In this document: in pieces, positions 16,751 to 26,005 of the stretch
How positions within the stretch are numbered: the stretch's first letter is position 1
How the letters are laid out: the number at the start of each line of letters is the position of its first letter
DNA from: Desulfobacterales bacterium
GTDB taxonomy: Bacteria; Desulfobacterota; Desulfobacteria; Desulfobacterales; JAQWFD01
Direction: 5' to 3'
Length of the DNA: 64,000 nucleotides
NCBI GenBank assembly: GCA_028704555.1
Contig: JAQWFD010000001.1
Coordinates: 150,842-214,841, forward strand
The notes under the pieces: generated by a model
Databases searched by the model: none
What the model saw: the letters and a program-made list of their open reading frames with translations, nothing else
What the model was told of the DNA's origin: nothing
Translations under genes and position numbers: made by a program

Positions 16751-16851
16751 AGTGGCTCCCCCTGCCGGAAGTCTTCCCACAAAATGTCAGCCGTGAAATC
16801 ATAAAGTATAATTCTATTGAGTTTCCCGATATTTTCCCGGGACATAATCAT

Positions 16852-17190
16852 TATTATCTATTTGACACATTTGATATTTCTATGATTTAAAAAATCTTCC
16901 TGTTTCAATCTTTGTATCAATTCTTCCAAGAGGTTTTAGATGATTTACGATTCTGGCTTCACTTGAGGGGCTTTTATTCAGCTAACCGGTAGACAAAGAA
17001 ATATGCCTGAATCGTATTCAATCCTCCATCTTCTTTTCCGCATCAGGCAAATAATTTCAGTTGGCATCAGCATCGACATAGTCGAACTCTCTTGGTTAAG
17101 TTAGCTGCTTCAGAACGCGACAGTTACGGTTGTCTGCCGAAAAGCCATGACGATTCTTTACAGTCTGCCCGGCATGTCGTTTCATGCTTC
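16852..17190. other. Intergenic region with no recognised feature
   Basis: AT-rich sequence between the palindrome and the second MITE-like copy. No open frame with protein-like composition and no RNA gene were seen. Confidence 0.35.
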
Positions 17191-17347
17191 GGGCTCGCTC
17201 AGAAATAAGTTCGCAATTTTAAGTGTTGAGGCGCCTGTCTGGCAAGGCACGAAAGTGCAGGAATATCAAGCAGATTCCGAGCTTTCGTAACGCAGCCAGG
17301 CAGGATGCATCGGCGCTTAAAATGGGAAGTTATTTCTGAATGAACTC
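17191..17347. mobile_element. MITE-like inverted-repeat element, copy 2
   Basis: It is the same length (157 bp) and orientation as the copy at 6255-6411, differing at only a handful of positions. Its right terminal repeat has decayed (TTATTTCTGAATGAACTC). The flanks no longer show the TTA duplication cleanly (TTC/TTA). Confidence 0.75.
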
Positions 17348-17556
17348 TTAACCTCGGAGCCCCCGTTGCTGGCGTACGACATTGCGCGATCCGGGGAAAA
17401 GAAACCGGTAATGGGCGGGACGGACCCCGCGACATTGCGGCCGAAGATATGATCAACCCCCATGCGTCACTGGGGAACCGCTGTTAAACCATAAGAAGTT
17501 TGAGGGTGCAGGCCAAACGCAACCCTTCATGCTCAATCCATCGAAAGGAGAAAACA

Positions 17557-18834
17557 ATGACTGAAAACTGCCGCGCCATGTGGACGGATCTGGGACTTGA
17601 TCTTGAAGGTCATACCGCCCTGCTGGACGTTTTGGGAAAAGCCTATCAGGACATTTATCTGTCACAAAAAAACCGGCCGGAGGCAATGGACTATTTTGAC
17701 TTTGTCATGAGCGAGATCCACGGTTTGAGGATCATGGAACTGCTGGATGAAAAAAAAGCAGGCCGCAAGATCATCGGCTCCTACTGTGTCTTTGTTCCCG
17801 AGGAAATCGTTCTGGCTGCCAACGCCACCCTGGTGGGACTGTGCTCCGGGGCTGATTTTGCCACAGAGGAGGTTGAAAAGCTCCTGCCGCGAAACACCTG
17901 CGCCCTGATCAAATCATCCTTCGGATTCAAGCTTGGCAAGGTCTGCCCTTATCTGGAAAGCGCAGACATGGTCGTTGGTGAGAACACCTGTGACGGAAAG
18001 AAAAAAGCCTATGAATCCCTGAGCCATCTGGTTAAAAATCTTTATGTAATGGATCTTCCCCAGGTAAAATCCGAGCAGGCCAGAGCGCTTCTTAAAACTG
18101 AATACGACCGTTTCAAGGCAGCGGCCGAGCATCTGACCGGTGTCACCATCACGGCAGAATCATTGAAGCAGGCGATCCGAACCGTAAACGCCAAACGCAC
18201 TGCCATTCACCGGCTCTCATCCCTGCGCAAGGCTGACCCGGCACCCATATCCGGACTGGATGCCCTTTTGGCCAACCAGGTCTTCTTTTACGACAATCCG
18301 GCCCGATTTACGACATCCGTCAATAAAATCTGCGATGAACTGGAAAAACGGATCGCGGACAAAAAGGGCGTTTTCCCGGAAAAGGCCCCCCGTATTCTCG
18401 TATCCGGCTGTCCCCAGGCGGTCCCGAACTGGAAGCTGCCCTTCATTGTGGAAACTTCCGGGGCGGTGATCGTTGGCGAAGAATCCTGTGTGGGAGAACG
18501 CGGCACCCGAAACCTCACGGATGAATCCGGTGAAACAATCAAAGAAATGATGGATGCCATCGTGGATCGATATTTTCAGGTGGATTGCGCCATCTTCACG
18601 CCCAATCCGGACCGTCTGGATCATATTCAGGAAATGGTTACCGCCTGCAAGGCCGACGGGGTGATCCATTACGGTTTACAGTTTTGCCAGCCATATCTCA
18701 TGGAATCCATACCGGTGGAAAAAGCCCTGGAGGAAAAAAATATCCCCTGCCTGCGCATCGAGACCGATTACAGCATGGAAGATGTGGGACAGCTGAAAAC
18801 AAGGGTGGAAGCATTTATCGAACAACTTCGGTAG
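17557..18834 (+). CDS. Double-cubane-type reductase / 2-hydroxyacyl-CoA dehydratase D-family protein, first copy
   Basis: This 425-aa protein belongs to the HgdB/YjiM family (2-hydroxyacyl-CoA dehydratase subunit D). Conserved cysteines lie in GSYCVFVPEEI, LPRNTCALIKSSFGF, KVCPYL, ENTCDGKKKAYE, ESCVGERGTRN and LQFCQPYL. The last part (CLRIETDYSMEDVGQLKTR) is typical. Such proteins bind Fe-S clusters and receive very-low-potential electrons from an ATP-driven activase, encoded just downstream. The chosen ATG has GAAAGGAG before it; a longer frame opens at 17500 but lacks such a site. Substrate is unknown; the isolated two-copy plus activase layout favours a double-cubane reductase over a classical dehydratase. 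Confidence 0.85.
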   Translation: MTENCRAMWTDLGLDLEGHTALLDVLGKAYQDIYLSQKNRPEAMDYFDFVMSEIHGLRIMELLDEKKAGRKIIGSYCVFVPEEIVLAANATLVGLCSGADFATEEVEKLLPRNTCALIKSSFGFKLGKVCPYLESADMVVGENTCDGKKKAYESLSHLVKNLYVMDLPQVKSEQARALLKTEYDRFKAAAEHLTGVTITAESLKQAIRTVNAKRTAIHRLSSLRKADPAPISGLDALLANQVFFYDNPARFTTSVNKICDELEKRIADKKGVFPEKAPRILVSGCPQAVPNWKLPFIVETSGAVIVGEESCVGERGTRNLTDESGETIKEMMDAIVDRYFQVDCAIFTPNPDRLDHIQEMVTACKADGVIHYGLQFCQPYLMESIPVEKALEEKNIPCLRIETDYSMEDVGQLKTRVEAFIEQLR

Positions 18835-18850
18835 ATTTAAGGAGTGACAG

Positions 18851-19609
18851 GTGAGTATGCGTTTTGCAGGAATCGACATCGGCTCGCGAACCATTGAGCT
18901 GGTGATAGTGAATGAAGCGGGCCAAATAGTCGAAAGCCGTCAGGCGGACACCGGTTTTAATCCTCAGATGGAGGCAGGGAAGCTGATCAACGGGGTAAGC
19001 TATGATCGAATCATGGCCACCGGCTACGGCCGGAACCTGTTTGAAATTTCCTTTGATGCGCCCACGGTTACGGAAATCAAAACCCATGCCAGGGGCGCAC
19101 GGGCTTTTTTCCCGGATGCCCGGACCGTGCTGGATATCGGCGGGCAGGACTCCAAGGCCATCTCGATGTTTGAAAACGGCAGGGTGAAAAAATTCGAAAT
19201 GAACGACCGCTGTGCCGCCGGTACCGGAAAATTTCTGGAGATCATGGCCAGAACGTTGGGGTATGACATCGAAAGCTTTGGCCTGCAAGCGCTGATGGCA
19301 AAAAAAGATCTCAATATTTCAAGCATGTGTACGGTGTTTGCCGAATCCGAGGTCACTTCCCTGATTGCCGGAGGACAAAACCGGCAGGAAATCGCCCGGG
19401 GGTTGCACACCAGCGTCATTCGCCGTGCCGCCGGCATGATCAACCGGGTATCATCCGAAGGCGATATTGTCTTTACCGGCGGGGTGGCCAAAAATCCGTG
19501 CATGCGCGCCCTGCTGGCGGAAAAGCTGGGCAGAGACATTCTTGTTCCGGAAGATCCGCAACTGGTCGGAGCCTTTGGCGCCGCGTTGCTGGCGGGGGAA
19601 ATCCAGTGA
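18851..19609 (+). CDS. ATP-dependent activase of the BadF/HgdC family (YjiL-like)
   Basis: This 252-aa protein is an ASKHA-fold ATPase whose homodimer holds one [4Fe-4S] cluster and injects electrons into dehydratase/reductase partners. Seen are GIDIGSRTIELVIV (phosphate 1), TVLDIGGQDSKAI (phosphate 2), the cluster ligands in NDRCAAGTGKFLEIM and SSMCTVFAESEVTSLIAGG, and FTGGVAKNP (adenosine motif). The start is a GTG at 18851 with AAGGAG upstream; an ATG follows two codons later. It lies between the two reductase genes, so it probably serves both. Confidence 0.93.
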   Translation: MSMRFAGIDIGSRTIELVIVNEAGQIVESRQADTGFNPQMEAGKLINGVSYDRIMATGYGRNLFEISFDAPTVTEIKTHARGARAFFPDARTVLDIGGQDSKAISMFENGRVKKFEMNDRCAAGTGKFLEIMARTLGYDIESFGLQALMAKKDLNISSMCTVFAESEVTSLIAGGQNRQEIARGLHTSVIRRAAGMINRVSSEGDIVFTGGVAKNPCMRALLAEKLGRDILVPEDPQLVGAFGAALLAGEIQ

Positions 19610-19635
19610 AGGCAGTGATGAAAGAAGGAATCCAT

Positions 19636-20775
19636 ATGGCTAAATCGATTTTAAACAAGCTGCAGTTTATCTCGGACGAAAACCTGATCGATATCGAACA
19701 GGCCAAGGCCGACGGCCGATCGGTGATCGGATTTTACTGCATGTATACCCCATCGGAAATGGCGATAGCAGCCAACGCCATCCCCGTGCCGCTTTGCGGC
19801 ACCCGCAACGATCCCATTGCCGCAGCCGAAGAGATTCTGCCGCGAAACCTCTGTCCCCTGATCAAGAGCAGCTTTGGTTTTGCCACGACCGGAACCTGCC
19901 CGTTTTTCAAGCTTTCGGACATCATCATCGGCGATACGACCTGCGACGGGAAGAAAAAGATGTTCGAGTTGCTTTCGCGTTACAAACCCACCTATGTGCT
20001 GCAGTTGCCCCAGAACCAGGATATGTTCACGGCACTTCCCTTCTGGCACGCAGAACTGCAACGTTTCAGAAAAATCATCGAAGCCCACAGCGGCGTGGCG
20101 ATAACTGAAGATGGCCTGCGCGCCGCCATCCGCCTCATGAACCGGACCCGCAACAGCATCAAAGCGCTCATGGATGTAAACAAGGCCCGGCCCGTTCTGC
20201 TCAGCGGCTCTCAACTACTGGAGATCCTGTTCAAAGTGGAATTTCTGGCAGATAAGGAAAAGGGGATTAAGCTCATGGAAGAGGTGATTGCCCAAGCCCA
20301 TAGCGGGGCGTTCCGGTCAAAAACCGCAGGGAGCGGGACCGGCAGACGCATTTTGCTGACCGGCGTGCCGGTGGGACTGGGCAGCGACAAGGTGGTGAAA
20401 ATCGTTGAACAGAGCGGCGCCGATGTCGTGGCCTTTGAAAACTGTTCCGGTTACAAGAAGGCGTTTGTTGTGGATGAAAAAAAAGATCCCATGGAGGCCC
20501 TTGCCGAACAGTATCTTGCCACGCCATGTTCGGTGATGAGCCCCAATGACAAGCGCTTTGATTTACTGAAAGACTTGATTCAGGAGTTTTCCGTGGACGG
20601 TGTTATCGATCTGACCTGGCAGGCCTGCCATACCTATAATGTAGAAGCTTTCGGCATCGGAGAGTTCGTGCAGAAGACCTTTGGCATGCCCACGCTGCAC
20701 CTGGAAACCGATTATGCCGAAAGCGATACCGAGCAGCTTCGCGTGCGCATCGAAGCCTACCTGGAGATGCTTTGA
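19636..20775 (+). CDS. Double-cubane-type reductase / 2-hydroxyacyl-CoA dehydratase D-family protein, second copy
   Basis: This 379-aa protein is a paralogue of 17557-18834. It has the same cysteine-bearing motifs: GFYCMYTPSEMAIAANAIPV, LPRNLCPLIKSSFGF, GTCPFFKLSD, DTTCDGKKKMFEL, FENCSGYKK and LTWQACHTYNVE, with a HLETDYAESDTEQLRVR end. The ATG at 19636 follows AAGGA at 5 nt. The reading frame extends further upstream only as a shadow of the activase gene. With the other copy and the activase it forms a three-gene module. Confidence 0.85.
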   Translation: MAKSILNKLQFISDENLIDIEQAKADGRSVIGFYCMYTPSEMAIAANAIPVPLCGTRNDPIAAAEEILPRNLCPLIKSSFGFATTGTCPFFKLSDIIIGDTTCDGKKKMFELLSRYKPTYVLQLPQNQDMFTALPFWHAELQRFRKIIEAHSGVAITEDGLRAAIRLMNRTRNSIKALMDVNKARPVLLSGSQLLEILFKVEFLADKEKGIKLMEEVIAQAHSGAFRSKTAGSGTGRRILLTGVPVGLGSDKVVKIVEQSGADVVAFENCSGYKKAFVVDEKKDPMEALAEQYLATPCSVMSPNDKRFDLLKDLIQEFSVDGVIDLTWQACHTYNVEAFGIGEFVQKTFGMPTLHLETDYAESDTEQLRVRIEAYLEML

Positions 20776-20814
20776 TATTGCATCCGCATACCCAAGCAAA
20801 CGGATAACACACGG

Positions 20815-21330
20815 ATGAAACGAAACAAAAAGATTTTAATCACCTGCCACTGCATTTTGAACGCCAATTCAAAAGTATACCCGCTGGCCACTGTGGGAGG
20901 CGTTTTTTCGAACGCTGTTTCTCCTTATATCGAGACTGGATGCGGGCTTTTTCAATTGCCGTGCCCGGAATTGTCATACCTTGGCATGAACCGGTGGGGA
21001 ATGACAAAAGAGCAGTACGACCATGCGACTTTCCGCGCCCATTGCAGAAATATTTTAAAATATCCGCTGATTCAGCTTCAGTCCCTTGCGCAGGCAGGCT
21101 ACGAATTGGTCGGAATATTAGGAATGGATGGCAGCCCGAACTGCGGCGTCACTCTGACGTGCGAGGGATACAGCGGCGGTGAGCTGCGCTCGGTGCAGCA
21201 TGTGCACAAGCAGATAACATCACTTCGGCATGTACCGGGAAAAGGCGTGTTCATGGAAGAGCTGGTGCAGATGCTTCGGCAGGTCAATCTCCAGCCGGAA
21301 CTTTTCGCCATAACAGAAAAAACCAACTGA
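20815..21330 (+). CDS. TudS-related (DUF523-like) putative desulfidase
   Basis: This 171-aa protein has three conserved cysteine sites, in ITCHCILNANSK, LPCPELSYLG and GSPNCGVTLT. They match the cluster-binding layout of TudS thiouracil desulfidase and the related CD3072-type family. Such enzymes use a [4Fe-4S] cluster to pull sulfide from thiolated substrates. It lies between the reductase module and an amino-acid ABC transporter in the same direction, suggesting the cluster imports and reductively breaks down a small sulfur-containing compound (inference). Confidence 0.75.
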   Translation: MKRNKKILITCHCILNANSKVYPLATVGGVFSNAVSPYIETGCGLFQLPCPELSYLGMNRWGMTKEQYDHATFRAHCRNILKYPLIQLQSLAQAGYELVGILGMDGSPNCGVTLTCEGYSGGELRSVQHVHKQITSLRHVPGKGVFMEELVQMLRQVNLQPELFAITEKTN

Positions 21331-21355
21331 TGCCTGTTCAAGGAGGAGAAAAATC

Positions 21356-22132
21356 ATGAGACCGGGAAAATGGATTATTTCGGGAACAATATTTTTAATG
21401 ATGATGAGTGTCACCTTTAATGCCATTGCGGATAATTCCTTTCACAAGGTTCAGAAAAAAGGAGAATTGGTTATCGGATTATGCGCGCAGTACCCGCCGT
21501 TTGAATCCAGGAATGAAAAAACCGGCGTACTGGAAGGTTTTGATATCGATACAGGCAAAGCGCTTGCAGAGAAAATAGGCGTCAAGGCCAAATTCATGGA
21601 TGCCGAGTGGCAGGGGCTCCTGGGCGGTTTGAAAAAAGGCGATTATGATATTCTCATCACCTGCATGTCCAAATCCGAAACCCGCGGGAAAAATGTCAAT
21701 TTCAGCGATACATATTACCGGCTGCCCGATGTCATCGTCGTAAGCAAAAATGAAACGGCTATCAATAGCAAGGCGGATCTGAAGGGAAAAAATATCGGCG
21801 TTCAGCTTGGCTCAGCCAGTGAACAGCTTGCCGATCAGATGAAAGATCTGTTCAAGGAAATCAAACGCTACAATTATAATCCCGAGGCCTTTACAGACCT
21901 CAAATTCAGGCGCATTGATGCCGTGCTGGTAGGATATGCATATGCAGTCAACCAGATCAAAGCCGACCCGTCTTACAAAGTTGTCGGGCAGCCCCTGTCC
22001 GAAGCAGAAGTGGTCATGGTACTGCCAAAGGGGGCCGATGATCTGACGGCCCGGATCAACACGGCGCTTGAAAAAATCAGGGCAGACGGGACCTACGGTT
22101 ACATTCACGACCGTTGGCTTAAAGTCGACTGA
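21356..22132 (+). CDS. Amino-acid ABC transporter periplasmic binding protein (SBP family 3)
   Basis: This 258-aa protein has an N-terminal signal peptide (KWIISGTIFLMMMSVTFNAIA). The PBPb/SBP_bac_3 fold follows: GELVIGLCAQYPPFES, GFDIDTGKALAEKIGVKAKF, DILITCMSKSETRGKNVNFS and the end IRADGTYGYIHDRWLKVD. It binds a polar amino acid or analogue. AAGGAGGAG precedes the ATG. Directly after the stop is the first 15 nt of a permease gene (ATGAGCGTATTCAGA) that then breaks off, showing that its original partner permease has been lost here. Confidence 0.9.
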   Translation: MRPGKWIISGTIFLMMMSVTFNAIADNSFHKVQKKGELVIGLCAQYPPFESRNEKTGVLEGFDIDTGKALAEKIGVKAKFMDAEWQGLLGGLKKGDYDILITCMSKSETRGKNVNFSDTYYRLPDVIVVSKNETAINSKADLKGKNIGVQLGSASEQLADQMKDLFKEIKRYNYNPEAFTDLKFRRIDAVLVGYAYAVNQIKADPSYKVVGQPLSEAEVVMVLPKGADDLTARINTALEKIRADGTYGYIHDRWLKVD

Positions 22133-22219
22133 TTGATACACGAAAAGCCATGAGCGTATTCAGAGAGGCAATGCACTTCGTGTACTTATAATGAAAGCAG
22201 GCCTCTGGCCAGAATTTTA

Positions 22220-22370
22220 ACTATTGTCCATCCGGAAATGTCTATTTTTTCCGAGTTCTGCGTCAGGCTCAGATTTTAATCATCGAAATACTAAATGTAT
22301 TCATGCGGTTAAAATCTTCGCCTTCCCTGAACTTCAAAAAAGTATCCAGTTTCCGGACAGGCACTAACTA
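22220..22370. repeat. Imperfect inverted-repeat element between the two ABC modules
   Basis: The left part (TTGTCCATCCGGAAATGTC ... CAGATTTTAATC) is the approximate inverse of the right part (GTTAAAATCTTCG ... TTTCCGGACAGGCAC). The whole 150-bp stretch can fold as one long hairpin. It has no coding capacity and looks like a MITE or a relic of one. Confidence 0.5.
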
Positions 22371-22391
22371 TGAAAACAGAAGCGGGAAAAT

Positions 22392-22595
22392 ATGAAATTT
22401 ATTTTTGTTTGCCCGACACAGAACAAGGTGTTCGAAAGCGCTGACTTCTCCGTCTTGGAAAACAGGGGCGTCGTAACCGATAAGACGGGAAACAAAACAC
22501 TGGATGCAAAAGTGATACTTGATCAGCCCTGTCCGTTTTGCGGTAAGAAGCATGTGTACCATGCAAACGAGCTGTCATGCCCGTTTGGCGGGTGA
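22392..22595 (+). CDS. Small putative zinc-ribbon protein
   Basis: This 67-aa protein has one cysteine near the N-terminus (FVCPTQNK) and a C-terminal cluster PCPFCGKKHVYHANELSCPF. That gives a Cys/His set able to hold one metal ion. It lies between the two transporter modules, 59 nt before the next binding-protein start. Family not recognised; it may be a sensor or scaffold for the neighbouring genes. Confidence 0.55.
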   Translation: MKFIFVCPTQNKVFESADFSVLENRGVVTDKTGNKTLDAKVILDQPCPFCGKKHVYHANELSCPFGG

Positions 22596-22654
22596 ATTCG
22601 GATTTTAAAAATCAGGCGACAGGAAATTTTTCATTTAAAGGAGAGGTAACGCAA

Positions 22655-23563
22655 ATGGACCGAAGAACAAACAGGATTGGCAAAGGAAGATTTTCATCGG
22701 CATTGGGTGCGGTCTGTATCTTTGTTTCGTTGGCCATGGCTGTACCGTCATATGGGGAAAACATTCTTGATAAAATAGAAGAAACCAGCAAGGTTACCAT
22801 GGGGTTTCGCGAAGGTTCCGTCCCCTTCGGTTTTATGACTGAAAAAGGTGAATGGACCGGATTCGGCATGGACCTCGGGTATGAAATCGTCAATGAATTG
22901 AGTATAAAATTCGGAAAAAAAATTGAACTCGTAAAAAAACCGATCAATCCTAAGACCCGTATCCCCATGGTGGCGAACGGCACAGTCGATATCGGCATCG
23001 GGTCAACCACTATTACTCTGGCCAGAGAAGAGACCGTCGACTTCAGTCTGCCGTATTTTCTCACCGGCACCAGGCTATTGGTTCCAAAAGGCAGCTCCAT
23101 AAGAGAGTTCCCGGACCTGGCCGGTAAAAGGGTCGGCATGGGAAGCGGCTCTACAGCCAACATAAAAGGCATCGACAGAGCTATAGAATCCGGTCTGATC
23201 AAACCGGCTTGCAAAAAAGTACTTTTTGAAGAACATAACAAGGGATTTCTGGCGCTGCAGCAGGGTAAAATTCATGCTTATTTCACGGATGCCAGCCAGC
23301 TGGCCGGCATGCAGGCCAAAGCCCGGATGCCGCAGGATTGGGAAATCGTCGGCAGTTACCTGACATATGAGCCCTATGGAATAATTCTCCCGGAAAATCA
23401 GGGAGAATGGCGCGACTTTGTCAACGCCACGCTCGTAGGAATAATTAAAAACGGAAGGTTTGCGGCAATATACGACAAATGGTTTGGCCCGAACGGCGAA
23501 GTGCCTTTACCGATGAGCGCAGAATATAAAACTTTACTGAAAGCATTGAGTTACCCGGACTGA
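22655..23563 (+). CDS. Amino-acid ABC transporter periplasmic binding protein, second
   Basis: This 302-aa protein has a signal peptide (FSSALGAVCIFVSLAMAVPSYG) and an SBP_bac_3 domain: VTMGFREGSVPFGFMTEKGE, GFGMDLGYEIVNEL, ARTREETVDFS-like EETVDFSLPYFLTGTRLLV and LKNGRFAAIYDKWFG. This resembles glutamate/aspartate-type binding proteins. The ATG at 22655 has GGAGAGG upstream; the longer frame from 22577 overlaps the small zinc-ribbon gene and is less likely. It is followed by a hairpin at 23587-23624 and its permeases. Confidence 0.9.
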   Translation: MDRRTNRIGKGRFSSALGAVCIFVSLAMAVPSYGENILDKIEETSKVTMGFREGSVPFGFMTEKGEWTGFGMDLGYEIVNELSIKFGKKIELVKKPINPKTRIPMVANGTVDIGIGSTTITLAREETVDFSLPYFLTGTRLLVPKGSSIREFPDLAGKRVGMGSGSTANIKGIDRAIESGLIKPACKKVLFEEHNKGFLALQQGKIHAYFTDASQLAGMQAKARMPQDWEIVGSYLTYEPYGIILPENQGEWRDFVNATLVGIIKNGRFAAIYDKWFGPNGEVPLPMSAEYKTLLKALSYPD

Positions 23564-23586
23564 AGTATACACATTCACTCTTCACT

Positions 23587-23624
23587 CAAGGGGCCTTCAA
23601 ACCAGGTTTTCGAAGGCCTCTTGA
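23587..23624 (+). terminator. Hairpin between the binding protein and permease genes
   Basis: AAGGGGCCTTC and GAAGGCCTCTT pair across a short loop. No T-run follows. Such intra-operon hairpins commonly raise binding-protein mRNA over permease mRNA by protecting the 3' end; that role is inferred here. Confidence 0.4.
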
Positions 23625-23690
23625 ACTTATCAGTCATGAAGCGACAAACGGCCTGCAGCCTTCGGTAATGTCCCCGATACCGGATCAATT

Positions 23691-24419
23691 ATGGGATTTC
23701 TGAATTATACATTTGATTGGAGTGTTTTGTGGCGTCATCCTTATGGCGGCATGTTCGTCAAGGGGATCTTCACCACCATCCACTTATCATTGCTGGCCTG
23801 GATAATCGCCGTTATTCTGGGAATCATGATCGCTGTTTTCAGGGTCTTACCGCCGCGATCAATCCGATTGGCGGGAAGCGCTTATGTCCAGCTCTTCAGG
23901 AATATCCCCTTTCTGGTACAGCTTTTTTTCTGGTATTTTGCGGTACCGTTGCTGCTGCCCAAACCGGCACAGGAGTGGTTATATGATCACGTGCCCGATT
24001 ATTCATACTGGGCCGGCGTTACCGCACTGGGAACCTACACGGCTTCACGGCTGGCCGAGCAGTTTCGTTCCGGTTTATTGGCCATCCCTCTCGGCCAATA
24101 CCGCGCCGCCTATTCGACCGGTCTGACCACCTTTCAAACCTATCGTTACGTTATTGTACCGTATGCCTTCCGAATTATCATACCACCTTTTACTACGGAG
24201 TTTTTGAGCTGTTTTAAAAACTCGTCTCTGACCATGACCATCAGCGTGATGGAAATCACCCATACGGCTTATTACATCGATTCATTTACATGGCATGGCC
24301 TCGAAACGACTACTGCGGCAAGCATGATGTATTTGTGCATCTCGGGTTTCATTGTGCTTGTTATGTCGTTTGTCGAAAAAAAACTTCGAATTCCCGGTAT
24401 GATCGTCAGGAGCCAATGA
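23691..24419 (+). CDS. Amino-acid ABC transporter permease (HisM/GltJ family), first
   Basis: This 242-aa inner-membrane protein has about five hydrophobic segments and the polar-amino-acid permease motifs: VQLFRNIPFLVQLFFWYF, LGTYTASRLAEQFRSGLLAI, and the EAA loop from GLTTFQTYRYVIVPYAFRII. It stops 3 nt before the next permease start, as expected for the paired GltJ/GltK type. Confidence 0.92.
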   Translation: MGFLNYTFDWSVLWRHPYGGMFVKGIFTTIHLSLLAWIIAVILGIMIAVFRVLPPRSIRLAGSAYVQLFRNIPFLVQLFFWYFAVPLLLPKPAQEWLYDHVPDYSYWAGVTALGTYTASRLAEQFRSGLLAIPLGQYRAAYSTGLTTFQTYRYVIVPYAFRIIIPPFTTEFLSCFKNSSLTMTISVMEITHTAYYIDSFTWHGLETTTAASMMYLCISGFIVLVMSFVEKKLRIPGMIVRSQ

Positions 24420-24422
24420 AAC

Positions 24423-25079
24423 ATGGACCTTACGGTTATAACAAACAATTTTAAATTCATGGCCGGAGGCCTTGTTTTAACTTTCCAGCTATCGCTGATT
24501 ACCATGGCAGGCGGCCTGCTGCTTGGCATCATCCTGGCATTGGCGCGTCTCTCATCCAAACACTGGCTCTATTATCCGGCCACCTTCTATATCCATTTTT
24601 TCCGAGGCCTGCCTCTTATTCTGGTAATTTTCTGGCTATACTTCCTGACACCCGTTATTACCGGAAAATCATTGAACGAATTCCATGCCGCAGTCATTTC
24701 CTTTGTTGTGTTTGAAGCCGCATATTTTGCTGAAATCATCCGCGCAGGGATACAATCCATTCCACACGGACAGTCAATGGCAGCGTATTCCAGCGGCCTG
24801 ACCTCTTTTCAATGCGCGCGGCATGTGATTCTGCCCCAGGCTTTGCGTAATATGACCCCGGCGCTGGTGACACAAGCCGTGGTTATTTTTCAGGACACAT
24901 CCCTGGGATACGTGATCGGGCTGAGGGAATTTTTGCGCAGGGTCAATCTCGTAGATGCCAGGGAAGCAAGGTCTGTTGAACTCTATCTCTTCGCCGGTCT
25001 GATATACCTCGCATTTTGCTCCACCGGTTCATTATGCAGCCAACGACTGGAAAATCATCGACAAAGGAACTGGATTTGA
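24423..25079 (+). CDS. Amino-acid ABC transporter permease, second
   Basis: This 218-aa protein is the second permease of the pair: [54 protein letters not shown] and the EAA loop [20 protein letters not shown]. Its stop overlaps the TTG start of the ATPase gene, so translation is coupled. Confidence 0.92.
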   Translation: MDLTVITNNFKFMAGGLVLTFQLSLITMAGGLLLGIILALARLSSKHWLYYPATFYIHFFRGLPLILVIFWLYFLTPVITGKSLNEFHAAVISFVVFEAAYFAEIIRAGIQSIPHGQSMAAYSSGLTSFQCARHVILPQALRNMTPALVTQAVVIFQDTSLGYVIGLREFLRRVNLVDAREARSVELYLFAGLIYLAFCSTGSLCSQRLENHRQRNWI

Positions 25080-25804
25080 TTGAAATTAAAAATATCAGCC
25101 TATGGTATGAAAAAAGTCATAAAGTGCTCGATGATATCAGTGGAACCATACAGTGCGGTCAAACCGTGGTCATATGCGGTCCCAGCGGATCGGGAAAGAG
25201 TTCGCTGCTCAGGTGCATCAACGGCCTGGAACGTTTCCAGAAAGGAGAAATCATCGTCGACGGCATCTCCGTACAGCACCCCGATACAGATATTCATAAA
25301 CTCCGTTCCAACATCGGTATGGTATTCCAGCATTTTGAGCTCTATCCTCATATGACGGTCATGCAGAATATCACGCTGGCACCTGTCCGGGTTCGCAAAA
25401 AATCAAAAACCGAGGCCGAAAAAAAAGCCTTGGAAATACTCGAGCGGGTGGGAATCCCGGAACAGGCATTTAAACATCCTGAAGCGCTTTCCGGTGGCCA
25501 GAAACAGCGGGTGGCCATTGCAAGGGCCTTGGCCATGGAACCTCAAATCATGCTTTTCGACGAACCGACCTCGGCACTGGATCCGGAAATGATCAAAGAA
25601 GTGCTTGATGTCATGATCGACCTGGCCGGACAAAAAATGACCATGGTTGTGGTCACACATGAAATGGTATTTGCCAGGAAGGTGGCCCATGAAATTGTTT
25701 TCATGGATAACGGACGGATTATAGAAAAAGGCGCCGGCCATAATTTTTTCAATCATCCAAAAAATGAGAGAACCCGCCAGTTTCTGAGTCGTATTCTGAT
25801 ATAA
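25076..25804 (+). CDS. Amino-acid ABC transporter ATP-binding protein (GlnQ/GltL family)
   Basis: The TTG start gives 242 aa, the usual GlnQ length, and is preceded by AAAGGAAC at 8 nt. ATGs at 25016 and 25034 lack such a site and would extend into the permease gene. Motifs: Walker [13 protein letters not shown]-loop FQHFELYPH, signature [16 protein letters not shown], Walker [16 protein letters not shown], and the H-switch VVVTHEM. It energises the two preceding permeases and the second binding protein. Confidence 0.93.
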   Translation: MIEIKNISLWYEKSHKVLDDISGTIQCGQTVVICGPSGSGKSSLLRCINGLERFQKGEIIVDGISVQHPDTDIHKLRSNIGMVFQHFELYPHMTVMQNITLAPVRVRKKSKTEAEKKALEILERVGIPEQAFKHPEALSGGQKQRVAIARALAMEPQIMLFDEPTSALDPEMIKEVLDVMIDLAGQKMTMVVVTHEMVFARKVAHEIVFMDNGRIIEKGAGHNFFNHPKNERTRQFLSRILI

Positions 25805-25860
25805 GCAGCCCGGGCAAAACAGAGGCGTGATGATAAACCCCGGAAAGCAAATAATTCACG

Positions 25861-25989
25861 TGAAAGTGGGGAAATGGATAATTTTGGAGACAATGATAAT
25901 CAAGCGCACTGATGCCGTGCCGGTAGGTTATGCATATGAAAGAAGCCGCTACCGGCGGATTCACAACCGTTGACTTAAAGTCGACTGAT
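25861..25989 (+). pseudogene. Internally deleted remnant of the first binding-protein gene
   Basis: The left part parallels the signal-peptide region of the gene at 21356 (GGGGAAATGGATAATTTTGG against GGGAAAATGGATTATTTCGG). The middle parallels its GCATTGATGCCGTGCTGGTA stretch, and the right its last codons up to TCGACTGA. From 25967 to 26020 it matches 22111-22164 with one mismatch in 54 nt. So a full copy of the binding-protein gene once lay here and lost its middle. Confidence 0.72.
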
Positions 25990-26005
25990 TGATACACGAA
26001 AAGCC

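Noticed and set aside
16654..16851. 65-codon minus-strand frame
   Set aside because: It runs through a perfect 30-bp palindrome, has no ribosome-binding site and no family resemblance.
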